NCBI GenBank assembly: GCA_963971535.1
Contig: OZ020594.1
Span: forward strand, 115,293,127-115,357,126
From: Notolepis coatsorum
Taxonomy: Eukaryota; Chordata; Actinopteri; Aulopiformes; Paralepididae
Direction: 5' to 3'
Length of the DNA: 64,000 nt
The notes beneath the pieces are model-generated. The model made no database searches and was not told where the DNA came from. It worked only from the letters and a program-made list of their open reading frames with translations. The first letter of the stretch is position 1, and each line of letters starts with the position of its first letter. Below, piece by piece: positions 45,976 through 57,320 of this stretch. Made by a program: the position numbers and the translations under genes.

Positions 45976-47035
45976 GAGGTTGAGGTACTGGAACGTTGGT
46001 GCCAGGACAACAGCCTGCTCCTGAACATTGGTAAAACCAAGGAGCTGATCGTGGATTATAGGAGAGGACAGCGGGAGACACACACACCACTGAGGATTAA
46101 CGGGGCTACCGTGGACAGGGTGAGCAGCTTCAAGTACCTGGGGGTCCACATCTCAGAGGACCTGACATGGTCAACACACATAGGCACAGTAGTAAAGAAA
46201 GCGAAGCAGCGCCTCTACCACCTGAGACAGTTAAGGAAGTTCAGAGTATCGGGGAAGATACTTCAGTCCTTCTACTCAGGAGCTGTAGAGAGCATCTTGA
46301 CCGGAAACATCACTGCCTGGTATGGGAACAGCACGGCACAGGACAAGAAGGCCCTACAGAGTGTGGTGCGCTCAGCCGAGCGTACCACGGGTATTGCGCT
46401 ACCTCCCCTGCAGGCTCTATACAACAAGAGGTGCAAATCCAGAGCCTGCAGGATAATGAAAGACCCCCACCACCCCAATAACAGCCTGTTCCAGCTGCTG
46501 AGGTCAGGCAGACGCCTGCGAATTCTAGAGACTAAGACGGAGAGGCTTAGGCTAAGCTTCTTCCCCCAGGCCATCAGAGCCTTGAACAATGAACATCGAG
46601 AGACACAGAAACTGAACTATCCACACACAAGTACATACACGACACGCACGCTGAGCACGCTCACACACTAGCAGCCACTTTAACACTCATGCCGCACACA
46701 CGCACACTTATGGCCAGAGGAAAGGCCACTTAAAATAGTATAACATCAGGAACAGTGTATTGCACTACTAAAGCTAACTAGCATGTCCTATATGCTCTGT
46801 AAATACTAATGTACAGATACCGAGATGGCACACCATGTACCTGTTTATTGCACTGTTTTATTGGATTCTATTAATATGTTGTACCACTGTATTTTATTGG
46901 ATTCTATTATATGTTGTACCACTGTATTGCACATCGTCGCGGGCAAGACCAGCCGCATTTCATTGTATACCTGTATGCCGTGACAATTAAAACTCTTGAA
47001 TCTTGAATCTTGAATCTTGAAAATCTTGAAAAAGG
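45976..47035 (+). pseudogene. 5'-truncated LINE copy inside element B
   Basis: It starts inside the reverse transcriptase ([20 protein letters not shown]) and reads to a stop at 46671, matching 34340-34972 of the split LINE with few changes. The 3' end is complete, including GTCGCGGGCAAGACCAGCCG, a poly(A)-like AATTAAAACTC and CTTGAAT repeats. GAAAAA occurs on both sides and may be the target duplication. Only the C-terminal third of the enzyme remains. Confidence 0.9.
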
Positions 47036-47455
47036 GGGGTGGTATTTTATTTCAATACATAACTATGAGGGTCCCCGTTTTTCCATTCCCTTTTCCTTGA
47101 TGATTTATAGAGCCAGTGTTTATTTCCTTGTATTATGGATGTGTTATACAACTGTACTATTGATGCTCTTATTGTGTACTATTGATGCTCTTATTGTTCA
47201 GTTTTATGCCTTATGTTCTACTGCTTATGCAGTCTCACCCTTTGTGTATTCTGAGGAATACGATCGCTAAGGCCAGTGGGATGGTGAGTAAGAGTTTCCC
47301 CTGCAAAAGTAACGACTGGTCGCAGGGGTTTTCGCGCTCATACAAAGGGTTGGAGGTTTTTTTCATATCATTATGGTTGGTGTTCTGAGAGTTTTGGTCA
47401 TTTTTGTTTTATATCTTTAGGTTGTTCACATCATTAATGATGTGAAAGGGGGGAT
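47036..47455 (+). other. Element B 3' interior and polypurine tract
   Basis: No gene is recognised. A 22 bp unit (TACTATTGATGCTCTTATTG) is duplicated near 47155-47200. GTGAAAGGGGGGAT (47442-47455) is the polypurine tract for plus-strand priming. Confidence 0.75.
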
Positions 47456-48161
47456 TGTGGGATAAAATCAATCAATTTATGTCCCTAGATACATGTATTA
47501 ATGTATTCCTATTATCAGGTCTCAGCCTGTAGTTATTTTAGTATGTCTGTGGCCTGACTGAGGTGTCACAATCTATTTGTTACCGGAAGGGTCAGTGCAG
47601 CTGTTGGTAAAAAGCCACACAGCCCCAAGAACTGATGAGGTGACGGGTTTGGCTGACCACTGACAGGGAGCATTGTCAGGATCTAGAATAATGTATAATA
47701 CCTATGAATCAATCCATTTATCTATTGTAAGAACCATAAGATATCTACAAATGTGTGTACCATTAAAATGTGTTATTATGATATGGTATTAAAACAGGCC
47801 TATGTGTCACCATGACCCCAGCTGTCTGAAACTACCAGGAGACAGATGTAATTCTAGACCCTTGTCATTTCAACTGTTTACCTTATATAGACATTGTTTA
47901 AAGTCCAGAACCTTTCTTCATGCTAATTTGGAAGAAAGCCACCTCATTCGCTCAGAACACCAACCAGCTGACTATAAAAATGACAATGTGATTCGGATCG
48001 GGAGAGTTCTGCTCGGCCTTCACCAAAGCTAAGTTGAGCTCTCCACTCTCAGCTGTTTGTGTAAATACTCTGTAATATTGAATATTCACTCTGTAATAAA
48101 TATTTGATTGCTAACACCCTCTCCTCATCTTTCAAGGTCAATAAAAGAATATGCCTTATCA
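47456..48161 (+). repeat. 3' LTR of element B
   Basis: 706 bp, no difference seen from 38279-38984, followed by the CAAT duplication. Confidence 0.9.
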
Positions 48162-48246
48162 CAATGCAATTGTAGTCTACAACAATACTTCTCTCTGAAA
48201 AGTCAATACCTGAGACGTGTAGTCAGTCAACTTGGTGAATGGCATT

Positions 48247-48551
48247 GCCTATGCAGTTCAATTTCAACGTAGGGAAAACATCTACTGCTTCTTTAAGATG
48301 GATGCTGTGAATCTTACTGATACGTGGAAAGGTTCAGCGGCAGAGTCTTGTATCCGCGCCAACCTCGAGCCGTCTTCTTCCAGGAGCTCACTTGTTTGCC
48401 TATGCAGTTCAACTTCAATGTAGGGGAAAGTCTGCTGCTTCTTTTAAGATGGATGCTGCGAAATCCTACTGATACGTGGAAAAGTTCAGCGGCAGAGTCC
48501 TGTACCCGCGCCAACCTCGAGCCGTCTTTTTCCACGAGCTCGCTTGTTTGG
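48247..48551 (-). repeat. About 151 bp tandem duplication in the element A leader
   Basis: GCCTATGCAGTTCAA at 48247 recurs at about 48398, and GATACGTGGAAA, CGCCAACCTCGAGCCGTCTT follow in each. It lies just inside the 5' LTR of element A, so it is leader sequence in the element's direction. Confidence 0.85.
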
Positions 48552-48683
48552 CCGTGTGCACACTGCTGCAGCTCCTTCCCAGCACAAAGGTTCCCCAGAC
48601 ATGACGATACATCTTCGACTGCAGACAATCCTCTACCCGACGTTCTCATATGGAGTTTTCAACTCCACAGTCCAGTGTTCTAC

Positions 48684-49121
48684 TGTGCCGCCCATTGATG
48701 CACGACGAGGACTCCGAGTTCTTTAATTACAGATGGCTGTTTATTGATGCATATTCCGTTCATCACCACCGTAGAACTACAATTGCAGGAAATAATAACA
48801 GTCAATACTCATACAATTCGGTCAATAGAATTACAAAAACAAAACGAAAAGTGTGAATAAAACTTTAGGAACCACTTTGGCCTGCTTGCAGCTCAATGGG
48901 AGGGGGTTATCTTCAAACTCTAGTACTTTAATCTTTTATCTTTGACAAATGAAGTGCACAAATCTGCTGCGCTATCTTCTCCTACAAGTCTAGGCACGTT
49001 CCGCCAGATCTGCTCAAACTACGCTGGGTCAGAGCGTGAGACAGGACGTGATACGTCACATGAGATAAAAAGAAATATAAAAATAAACATGCGCCCTCTA
49101 TAGGCGACAGCTGCATTTACA
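48684..49121 (-). repeat. 5' LTR of element A
   Basis: 438 bp, paired with 35160-35597. The ATGTT duplication follows at 49122-49126. Confidence 0.9.
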
Positions 49122-49270
49122 ATGTTACTTGTTTATTGCACAATGTTGTTTTATTGGATTCTATTATATGTTGTTACTACTGTATTGCACATTGTCGCGG
49201 GCAAGACCACCCGCATTTCATTGTATACTTGTATGACGTGACAAATAAAACTCTTGACTTGACTTGACTT
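49122..49270 (+). repeat. LINE 3' tail, second part of the split copy
   Basis: Resumes the untranslated region (CTTGTTTATTGCACAATG, CATTGTCGCGGGCAAGACCA) that stops at 35154 and ends in CTTGA repeats. It matches 46845-47035. Confidence 0.88.
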
Positions 49271-49791
49271 GAAGCCTCACACCCATATATGGACAGCACC
49301 CCTTCCCCGGAGTCACACGCTGCCAAGCTCTTCACTCAACACAGCTGTACCTCATCCCCTGATCAGCAAGACAGTACAACTACCTGCAGATCCTGACCAG
49401 ACCTTGTCGTAGTGTTAATCTAGCTACCTGGGTACGACGACTCAACCTAAAGCCTTGCTAACCTGCTCGTGTTATTATTCCTTGGTCTAACCGTGTTTCT
49501 CTGTGTGCCCAGGACCTCCGCTCCAGTGCTCCCCCCTGCCTGGACATCTCGTGCTGGACAAGGAGTCTCCTGCTCTCTCTTCCATGACACAGACCTGTGT
49601 CTTCTGCACACAGCTGCACTGGGGGTGCACCTGTCCTCACCCCCCAAGAAAACATTCCCAATACCTGTCTGTTGCACATTTATGGATGTAATACCTGTCT
49701 GCTTGGGGAAATACAATTAAACACCCTAAAACGCTCCATTCTCTCTTCTCCTGTGTTCAGCTATTGGGCTCTGCCTAAACCCATTCTCACA
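49271..49791 (+). repeat. Gypsy 3' LTR, second part
   Basis: Resumes with GAAGCCTCACACCCATATAT, matching the 5' LTR fragment near 30755, and ends TTCTCACA before the ATAAA duplication. Confidence 0.85.
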
Positions 49792-49837
49792 ATAAAGAGT
49801 TGCAGACAACATGACAGGACAAAGTGTGGAAACAGAC

Positions 49838-50045
49838 CATCAACTTTATTACAGGACGATGGTGTTTCACTGTACAAGACAGACTCTTTACAGCTTCTGC
49901 TCTAAGACATCAACTTTATTACAGGACGATGGTGTTTCACTGTACAAGACAGAGACTCTACAGCTTCTGTACTAAGACATCAACTTTATTACAGGACGAT
50001 GGTGTTTCACTGTACAAGACAGACTCTACAGCTTCTGCACTAAGA
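49838..50045 (+). repeat. 70 bp tandem repeat, three copies
   Basis: Each unit includes CATCAACTTTATTACAGGAC and GATGGTGTTTCACTGTACAA, with starts at about 49838, 49908 and 49978. Confidence 0.92.
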
Positions 50046-50167
50046 CAGGAGGTATAACAGCATACAGTATCTTTTCTGACTTATAAATTATCAATAAATA
50101 CTTGGGGCAGGTGATGAGACCGTTTCCTTCGTGATCTCGGTTACGGATAAGAAGAGGGAAGGGCAGC

Positions 50168-50990
50168 GCCTTAAAGGGACAGTTGACCCAAAATAATAAT
50201 ACAAAAAAGATGTCTTCTGTAGAGATGCCTCCTAGAGATACCTGCTGTAGAGATATCTGCTGTAGAGATACCTGCTGTAGAGATATCTGCTGTAGAGATA
50301 CCTGCTGTAGAGATACCTGCTGTAGAGATATCTGCTGTAGAGATGCCTGCTGTAGAGATATCTGCTGTAGAGATACCTGCTGTAGAGATACCTGCTGTAG
50401 AGATATCTGCTGTAGAGATACCTGCTGTAGAGATACCTGCTGTAGAGATGCCTGCTGTAGAGATACCTGCTGTAGAGATATCTGCTGTAGAGATATCTGC
50501 TGTAGAGATACCTGCTGTAGAGATATCTGCTGTAGAGATACCTGCTGTAGAGATATCTGCTGTAGAGATACCTGTTGTAGAGATACCTGCTGTAGAGATA
50601 TCTGCTGTAGAGTAGAGATACCTGCTGTAGAGATATCTGCTGTAGAGATATCTGCTGTAGAGATACCTGCTGTAGAGATATCTGCTGTAGAGATACCTGA
50701 TGTAGAGATACCTGATGTAGAGATACCTGCTGTAGAGATACCTGCTGTAGAGATATCTGCTGTAGAGATATCTGCTGTAGAGATACCTGATGTAGAGATA
50801 CCTGCTGTAGAGATACCTGCTGTCACTACAATACAATGGGGCTGAATGACACTCAGCTTGTTGAGCTCAGAATACATTTCATCAAAACCTAAAAGCAACA
50901 TCTCTTTCCAGAAGTCATGACCCACGTTATTCAAGACACAGACCTTGTTGTGAGCCCTTTCATGTAGGAACTATTTTCTACCCAACTACA
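50168..50990 (+). mobile_element. TTAA-type MITE expanded by an internal minisatellite
   Basis: It starts CCTTAAAGGGACAGTTGACC and later has CTCTTTCCAGAAGTCATGAC and TTGTTGTGAGCCCTTTCATG, segments I recognise from a common teleost MITE whose ends are TTAA. The right end is truncated near 50990. The centre is the 15 bp array at 50205-50823. No coding capacity. Confidence 0.65.
50205..50823 (+). repeat. 15 bp minisatellite, about 41 copies
   Basis: The unit is TGCTGTAGAGATAYC, with T/C variation at one site and a few ATG or GATG variants. One 5 bp insertion near 50610 shifts the phase. Frames in several phases are open because the unit is five codons long. Confidence 0.95.
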
Positions 50991-50999
50991 GTGCAACAG

Positions 51000-51215
51000 A
51001 GGCTCAAGAGGTAGAGCAGTCGTCTGGTGATCGGAAGGTTCCCGGTTTGAGTCCCACTCCTCTCAGGCACTTAACCCCTAACTGCTTCTGATGAGCAGGT
51101 TGGCACCTTGCATGGTCGCCTCCGCTGTCTGTGTGTGAATGTATGGGTGAATGTGAGGAACAAAAAAAAAAATTGGATAAAAGCTGCTATATAAATGCAC
51201 ACCATCACAGCAGAA
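51000..51215 (+). mobile_element. tRNA-derived SINE
   Basis: The head (GGCTCAAGAGGTAGAGCAGT) resembles a polymerase III A box, and GGTTCCCGGTTTGAGTCCC contains a B-box-like segment. The body (GCACTTAACCCCTAACTGCT) and the tail (GGATAAAAGCTGCTATATAA) are of a common fish SINE type. It is not a functional tRNA: the cloverleaf is degraded and continues into the SINE body. Confidence 0.8.
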
Positions 51216-52317
51216 GAACCATCTTGTTTACATGTTACATGTTTAATGAATGTAAAGTAGTACATGAATTAGAATCCATGGTGATTTCAGCCCCAGTCCT
51301 CCAGCTCCTCTGAGGACAAATGGAGGAGAGGATTCCTGACAAACAAGACTTTTGGAGGCGACTCAGCTGATGTTTCAATCAGCTGGTTGGGATCAAACAT
51401 TGGGACAAAGATTCAAGTGGATAGAAGTGAAGGCAAATTAAACAAATAAATATAATGAAGAGGAATATTTACTACTGTACCTACCTCATAATAATAATAA
51501 TAATAATAAATGTTATTTGTATAGTAAGTAAGCTTAAGACCCATCTTTTCTCTCTCTCCTTCAACCTACCCTGATCTCACCTGGTCGGGGACTGACCCTT
51601 AGATTAATCTGTCTAGTTTAGTTAGGATGTCTATTTGCTCCCATGTCTGCTTTTCTGCAGACATGGGAGAACCTTTTTAACCTCTGTCTCAACCAGTCCC
51701 ATGGAACAGCTTCATACCGTCTTCTGTCTGGCCTGCAGTGCTGAACCTTCCGAGTAGCTTCTCCTGCCCCCACGGGGCATACGGCCCTGAGCTATTGTCT
51801 TGTATCTCATCCTGTATCCATACGCTTGCAGTAGTTCTATCTATTACTCTATTTCACAATTTTCTTATATACTATGATTCTACTGTCACCATGTATGCAT
51901 ATGCTCACTACATGTACTTATTGCTACATCTCCGTCCACTACAAACATGGGAACTCTCTAACCCCTGTCCCAACCCCCCCATCTCTCCTGAGTGCTTGTC
52001 TCGTAGTACTGACCAAGGTGGTGGATGTCTCGGGGTCTTGGCCAAGATTGCAGTGACTGTTCTACGTGCACCACGAGGCCATGGATCAGCTTCTTACCGT
52101 CTTCTGTCCGTGGTCTGTCAACATGGTTTGTGGTCCGTCAACATGGTTTCATTGCTGGGTTAATTACTTCTATTCTATTCTATTCACATAAAATGCTTAC
52201 TTCATATATCTATTCTATTAACATATATGCTTACTACTTGTATCTATTGCTATGTCCACCCATCACAATCATGTGAGCTGTCTAATGCCTGTCCCGTCTC
52301 CCTGTGAGTGGCTGTCC
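51216..52317. other. Non-coding stretch, nothing recognised
   Basis: An ATA run lies near 51487-51510. Related segments repeat at low copy (ACATGGGAGAACC, ACATGGGAACTCTC). No convincing gene. Confidence 0.4.
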
Positions 52318-52690
52318 CGGAGTCATGACCGGAGTGTTGGACGTCCCGTGATGAAGACCGGGAGGATGCGACCCTCTCTGCGTGCCCCCCTGTCTCCGGC
52401 TGTTTCGTAGTGATGACCAGAGTGTTGGACGTCCCGTGATGAAGACCGGGAGGATGCAACCCTCTCTGCGTGCCCCCCTGTCTCCGGCTGTTTTGTAGTG
52501 ATGACCAGAGTGTTGGACGTCCCGTGATGAAGACCGGGAGGATGCGACCCTCTCTGCGTGCCCCCCTGTCTCCGGCTGTTTCGTAGTGATGACCAGAGTG
52601 TTGGACGTCCCGTGATGAAGACCGGGAGGATGCGACCCTCTCTGCGTGCCCCCCTGTCTCCGGCTGTCTCGTAGTGATGACCGGAGTGTG
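52318..52690 (+). repeat. About 88 bp minisatellite, four copies
   Basis: Units share GTGTTGGACGTCCCGTGATG, AAGACCGGGAGGATGC and CCCCCCTGTCTCCGGCTGT. Copies are nearly identical. Confidence 0.92.
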
Positions 52691-53349
52691 AGGTTTTGTC
52701 CGCTGCTCACCTACTCGCTCTGTTCCTTTAAGCCTGTTGCTCACCTACTCGCTCTGTTCCTTTAAGCCTACTGTTAATCAATTGCATTCTCCTCACCTCA
52801 CTAGCCCCCACCCTCGCGTTCGTTTGCTCTTCAGCAACCACACCCTTGGACTACCTGTCATTATGTGTTTGATTGGTCTGGTGCCGAACACACACTTTTA
52901 GTATCAATTACCTTCACGCACCTGTGGTGCATTCTAATTAGTTCCCCTGTGGGCTTTAAGTACCTCGCTCTCCCCTCTGTCCCTTGTCGGGTCGTGCCGT
53001 TCATTCCGTATCATATTTTCTATCACCAAGACTCCTTCGGGAGGTCCTCTGTCTGTTTATGCTGTTTTCATCTCCGGCGTGAGATGCGCTCCAGCCTTTG
53101 CCTCCTGTCGCCGTTGCCTGAGGGAGACACTGGACTGCGCTCTCTAAACTTCCACGGGAGGTATCCCAGTGTTCCACTTCAGACCTCAGCGCAGCAGACG
53201 CCCAGACGCGCATCCAGACCTCCGCGCAGCAGACGCGCTCTTCACTCCTGACGCGCATCGCTTCCTAATACTCTACGGGAGGATGCGTCTCTCCGAGCCG
53301 GCGCGCTCTTCCGCGCAGACGCGCTCTTCACTCCTGACGCGCATTCAGA

Positions 53350-53690
53350 CGCACTCCAGATGCGTCCTCCGTACCGGCGCGTACTCCAAGCAGACGCGCA
53401 CCCCTCAGACCTCCGCGCCAGATGCGCCCTCCGTACCGGCGCGTACACTAAGCAGTCGCGCACCACTCAGACCTCCGCGCCAGATGCGCCCTCCGTACCG
53501 GCGCGTACACTAAGCAGTCGCGCACCACTCAGACCTCCGCGCCAGATGCACCCTCCGTACCGGCGCGTACTCCAAGCAGTCGCGCACCACTCAGACCTCC
53601 GCGCCAGATGCGCCCTCCGTACCGGCGCTTACTCCAAGCAGTCGCGCACCACTCAGACCTCCGCTTGGACACCCGTTTCCAGTGGCGACG
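53350..53690 (+). repeat. 62 bp minisatellite, about five copies
   Basis: Units contain CAGATGCGCCCTCCGTACCG, GCGCGTACACTAAGCAGTCG and CACCACTCAGACCTCCGC. Very CpG-rich. Confidence 0.92.
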
Positions 53691-54309
53691 CGCTCGCTCC
53701 GTTCTGTTCCAACGCTCTTTACGCACAGCGCCTGGGTGAGTTTTTATGACTGTCTTTGATCCTATCCGTTTTTCGTGTGTTTATATAACACTGAAGATTT
53801 CCTGCTTTTTATCAGTCACTCACCCAGCGTTCAGCCTTTTTGGATTGTTTCATTGGGATAATATTTTGGCCTTAACATCGCTCACTGTGTGTTTACACAC
53901 CGAAGATATTATTCACTTGGATTCGTATTTTGGGACTTTACTCACAGTGTGTATTTACACCGAAGATTCTGTCACTTGGATTACTCTGTTTTTGGGACAA
54001 GTCACCTCTCCTGTCACCTGCTCTGTTCCCCTTTGTACTCTGAGCTAACCCACTCCCTCTCTCCCTCTCGGTCCCGTTTACCCACCTCGGAGATCTGCCG
54101 AGAGAAGTCTGCAGAGCGGCTCTGATGTACCCACCTGCTTCCCCAGACTAACCATCCCGGGAGAAGCTGCAGAGCAGCAACATTCATTAATGCTTGTGTT
54201 CCAAGGCCTTACCCTGTTTTCTCTGTCCCAGTATGCAGCTCCAGCCCTCGCCCTGTTCCAAGGCCTTACCCTGTTTTTCTCTTGTCCTCCTAGTCCTCCC
54301 TATCTAGTC

Positions 54310-54500
54310 CTTCCAGTCCTCCCTCTCCCCAGCCCGCCTCCGCGGGCCTCTGTCCCTGTTTCCCCACTCTAATCCTCCCAGTTCTCCCTCTCCCCAGCCC
54401 GCCTCCGCGGGCCTCTGTCCCTGTTTCCCCACTCTAGTCCTCCCAGTCCTCCCTGTCCCCAGCCCGCCTCCGCGGGCCTCTGTCCCTGTCTCCGCTCTCT
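54310..54500 (+). repeat. About 65 bp tandem repeat, three copies
   Basis: Units share CCCAGCCCGCCTCCGCGGGC followed by CTCTGTCCCTGTTTCCCC. Confidence 0.88.
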
Positions 54501-54845
54501 AGTCCTCCTTGTCCTTCCCGTCCGGTCCTCCTAGTCCTCCCTGTTCCTGCCCCTTCCCTTGCCCCGGCCCTGTTTCCGTTAGCCTTCCCTTGCCTTCCCC
54601 TTAGCCAGCTCGCCTCTTAAAGGCACTGTACCTTTCCCTTCTTGTTATCCAGTATTTTGTGTTCTCCCTTAAAGGGACAGTGCCGTTTTTCTTTGTTATT
54701 CAATAAATGCCCAGTTCTTGGCTTACTCTCATACCTGTCTTGTGTTGTGCGATTGGGGTCGGTTACAAACCATAACAGTACGACCCGACCAAATCGACGA
54801 CCCCAGCCAGCACAGACGGTGTATGTTGAGTTTGCCTTTTTTTTT

Positions 54846-54950
54846 TCTTGTTCCCTCTAGCTCCCCTGTTAGCCCTGTTAGCTTCCCTGTTAGCCCTGTT
54901 AGCTCCCCTGTTAGCCCTGTTAGCTTCCCTGTTAGCCCTGTTGGCTTCCC
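54846..54950 (+). repeat. 42 bp tandem repeat
   Basis: Alternating AGCTCCCCTGTTAGCCCTGT and AGCTTCCCTGTTAGCCCTGT units. Confidence 0.88.
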
Positions 54951-54960
54951 TGCAGCTTGT

Positions 54961-55460
54961 TAGGCCTCTACTACCAGCATGGCCCCTGTCTGCTAGCTTT
55001 GCCCCGGCTGCTAGCACAGCCTCTATGTTAATGCAGCCCTTGCTGCTGGCATAGTCCCTGTAGCTAGCCATGCCCAGGCAGCTAACCCAGTCCCTCAGCA
55101 GGGCCCCTGTCTGCTAGCTTAGCCCCGGCTGCTAGCACAGCCTCTATGTTAATGCAGCCCTTGCTGCTGGCATAGGCCCTGTAGCTAGCCATGCCCAGGC
55201 AGCTAACCCAGTCCCTCAGCAGGGCCCCTGTCTGCTAGCTTAGCCCCGGCTGCTAGCACAGCCTCTATGTTAATGCAGCCCTTGCTGCTGGCATAGGCCC
55301 TGTAGCTAGCCATGCCCAGGCAGCTAACCCAGTCCCTCAGCAGGGCCCCAGTCTGCTAGCTTAGCCCCGGCTGCTAGCACAGCCTCTATGTTAATGCAGC
55401 CCTTGCTGCTGGCATGGGCCCTGTAGCTAGCCATGCCCAGGCAGCTAACCCGGTCCCTCT
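54961..55460 (+). repeat. About 120 bp minisatellite, four copies
   Basis: Units include GTCTGCTAGCTTAGCCCCGG, ATGTTAATGCAGCCCTTGCT and CATGCCCAGGCAGCTAACCC. Middle copies are nearly identical. Confidence 0.93.
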
Positions 55461-55479
55461 GCATGGCCTCCACTTTTTG

Positions 55480-56160
55480 TGTAGTTTTCCCACTGCTAGG
55501 ACTGCCCTTTCAGCTAGCAAGGTCAGTTTTTTCCCACTGCTAGGACTGCCCTTTCAGCTAGCAAGGTCAGTTTTTTCCCACTGCTAGGACTGCCCTTTCA
55601 GCTAGCAAGATTAGTTTTTCCCACTGCTAGGACTGCCCTTTCAGCTAGCAAGGTCAGTTTTCCCACTGCTAGGACTGCCCTTTCAGCTAGCAAGGTCAGT
55701 TTTCTCCCTCTGCTAGGACTGCCGCTTCAGCTAGCAAGGTCAGTTTGCCCCACTGCTAGGACTGCCCCTTCAGCTAGCAAGGTCAGTTTTCTCCCACTGC
55801 TAGGACTGCCCTTTCAGCTAGCAATGTCAGTTTTTTCCCACTGCTAGGATTGCCTTTTCAGCTAGCAAGGTCAGTTTTTCTCCCACTGCTAGGACTGCCC
55901 TTTCAGCTAGCAAGGTCAGTTTTCTCCCACTGCTAGGACTGCCCCTTCAGCTAGCAATGTCAGTTTTTCTCCCACTGCTAGGACTGCCCCTTCAGCTAGC
56001 ATTGTCAGTTTTTCTCCCACTGCTAGGACTGCCCCTTCAGCTAGCAAGGTCAGTTTGCTCCCACTGCTAGGACTGCCCCTTCAGCTAGCAAGGTCAGTTT
56101 TCTCTCACTGCTAGGACTGCCCCTTCAGCTAGCAAGGTCAGTTCCCCACAGCTAGGACTG
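55480..56160 (+). repeat. About 48 bp minisatellite, about 14 copies
   Basis: Unit core CCACTGCTAGGACTGCCC, TTTCAGCTAGCAAGGTCAG with variable T runs between units. Confidence 0.94.
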
Positions 56161-56344
56161 TCCTTCCAGCTAGCTTGTTCTCTCATGCTGGTCCAGCCCT
56201 GTCCAACGATGGTCCACCGGCAGCAAAACAAAGTGAGTCTCTCAGCCTCTGTGTTGTTATGATATTGTGATTTGAAAATGTAACGGGAGTGCTAACTGTG
56301 CTGCGATTTATCCTTTGGCCCCGTAATTAAAAAAAAAACGACAG

Positions 56345-56757
56345 AGTGTGTTTTTTATTACGGGGGTGAAGAGACGAGGAGGCTGGCGAGAGGCAGGGCA
56401 GGTCCTTGCATCACTTCACATTGACGAAGGTCTCCTGCAACTTGAAATAATTGACATGCAAGCATCATCTGCTCTGAAGCAGGCACTTGAGAATGAATCC
56501 ACCACAACATTTTGGATAAAGTGTATTCATGTAACACATTCCCCAAAATAAAAACGCTGGCAATATCTGTGCTAACAATGTTTGGCTCAACATACACCTG
56601 TGAATCCAGTTTCTCTCACATGAATGCCATTAAAACACGCAACCGTGCCTCCTTGACAAATGAGCATTTGCATCACTGTTTGCGGGTAGCCCTCACTTCC
56701 TATGAACCCTCTTTCTCTGCCATTGCCCAGTCAAAGAAGTGCAATCTCTCTCATTAG
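56345..56757 (+). pseudogene. hAT transposase C-terminal fragment
   Basis: The first frame gives MQASSALKQALENESTTTFW and stops near 56550. A second frame then gives LTMFGSTYTCESSFSHMNAI and KTRNRASLTNEHLHHCLRVA to a stop at 56755-56757. These are the insertion-domain tail and dimerisation region of a ZBED/GTF2IRD2-like hAT transposase. The N-terminal two thirds are missing and one frameshift separates the parts. It is a different subfamily from the copy at 26260-26974 (SSFSHMNAI against TFSVMTFT). Confidence 0.85.
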
Positions 56758-57244
56758 ATGTGTGTATGTAGGTCTGCCCCCCACCCCCCCTGATGTTTGA
56801 GAGTTAAGAGTGGACAATAAGTGCTAATAAGATGCTGTGATTTGCTGTTGTTGCACAGACATGAAGCACTTTTTCATAAGCTCAGCTGCACTATAAATGT
56901 GTTTTTGTTCAAGTGTTGAGGTTAGAATGTTCAGATGCACATCATGCACTTGTTTGTTTTTTATTTTATTTTTATATTGAAATGTTGAAGAGGAGATGTT
57001 GCAGTTGTTGCACAGTCATAAATGAAGCGCTTTTTGCAGGAGATGTTGCAGATGTGGCACATAAATGAAGCACTTTTTTTTAAAAGTATACTACCTTTGC
57101 AATGTAGTTAAATAAAAGTTGTGAAAATGTGGTTGCGTGTTGTGTCAAGTGTACATATATTCATAGCACGGGGAGGCGCCGTGGCAGTCCGGCCCCTGGC
57201 CCCTTGGGTTTCTGACAATGTGGCCCCCTGAACAATTTAGTTGA
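56758..57244. other. Non-coding, probably the hAT 3' part
   Basis: Two related segments (AAATGAAGCGCTTTTTGCAG, AAATGAAGCACTTTTTT) and a GC-rich end (CCGGCCCCTGGCCCCTTGGG) are seen. No gene. Confidence 0.45.
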
Positions 57245-57320
57245 ATAGCCGTAAAGCACCCTGTGCATTCGTGCTGTGAATGGTGATATATAAATAAAAG
57301 TCATTCATTCATTCATGTTC
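57245..57320 (+). repeat. LINE or SINE 3' tail with ATTC repeat
   Basis: GAATGGTGATATATAAATAA followed by AAGTCATTCATTCATTCATG. Confidence 0.7.

Larger units (their letters stand above)
52691..54778 (+). repeat. Possible long LTR or leader of a retroelement
   Basis: The right end (CCAGTTCTTGGCTTACTC, an upstream AATAAA near 54704, then ACCATAACA followed by GTACGACCCGACC) has the form of a fish LTR-to-interior junction. The left part holds a 34 bp duplication (CTCACCTACTCGCTCTGTTC) near 52705-52765. Two minisatellites lie inside. A donor-like CTGGGTGAGT is near 53730. No partner LTR is in the window, so the call is tentative. Confidence 0.4.

Noticed and set aside
47010..47388. Hydrophobic frames near the 3' end of element B as a possible envelope tail
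   Set aside because: No envelope motif, short, and overlapping in two frames; composition alone is not enough.
50205..50823. CRISPR-like regular array
   Set aside because: Units are contiguous 15 bp repeats without spacers, in vertebrate DNA.
50026..50934. Frames of about 300 and 220 codons reading ISTAG/VEIPA/CCRDT repeats
   Set aside because: They are products of the 15 bp minisatellite inside a MITE; several phases on both strands are equally open.
51000..51075. Functional tRNA gene
   Set aside because: A and B box-like parts exist, but the cloverleaf is broken and the sequence runs on into a SINE body and tail.
52250..52744. Minus-strand frames of 142-164 codons
   Set aside because: They follow the 88 bp minisatellite unit and repeat the same peptide; no non-repeat support.
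53169..53749. Arg/Pro/Ala-rich frames
   Set aside because: They arise from the CpG-rich 62 bp minisatellite.
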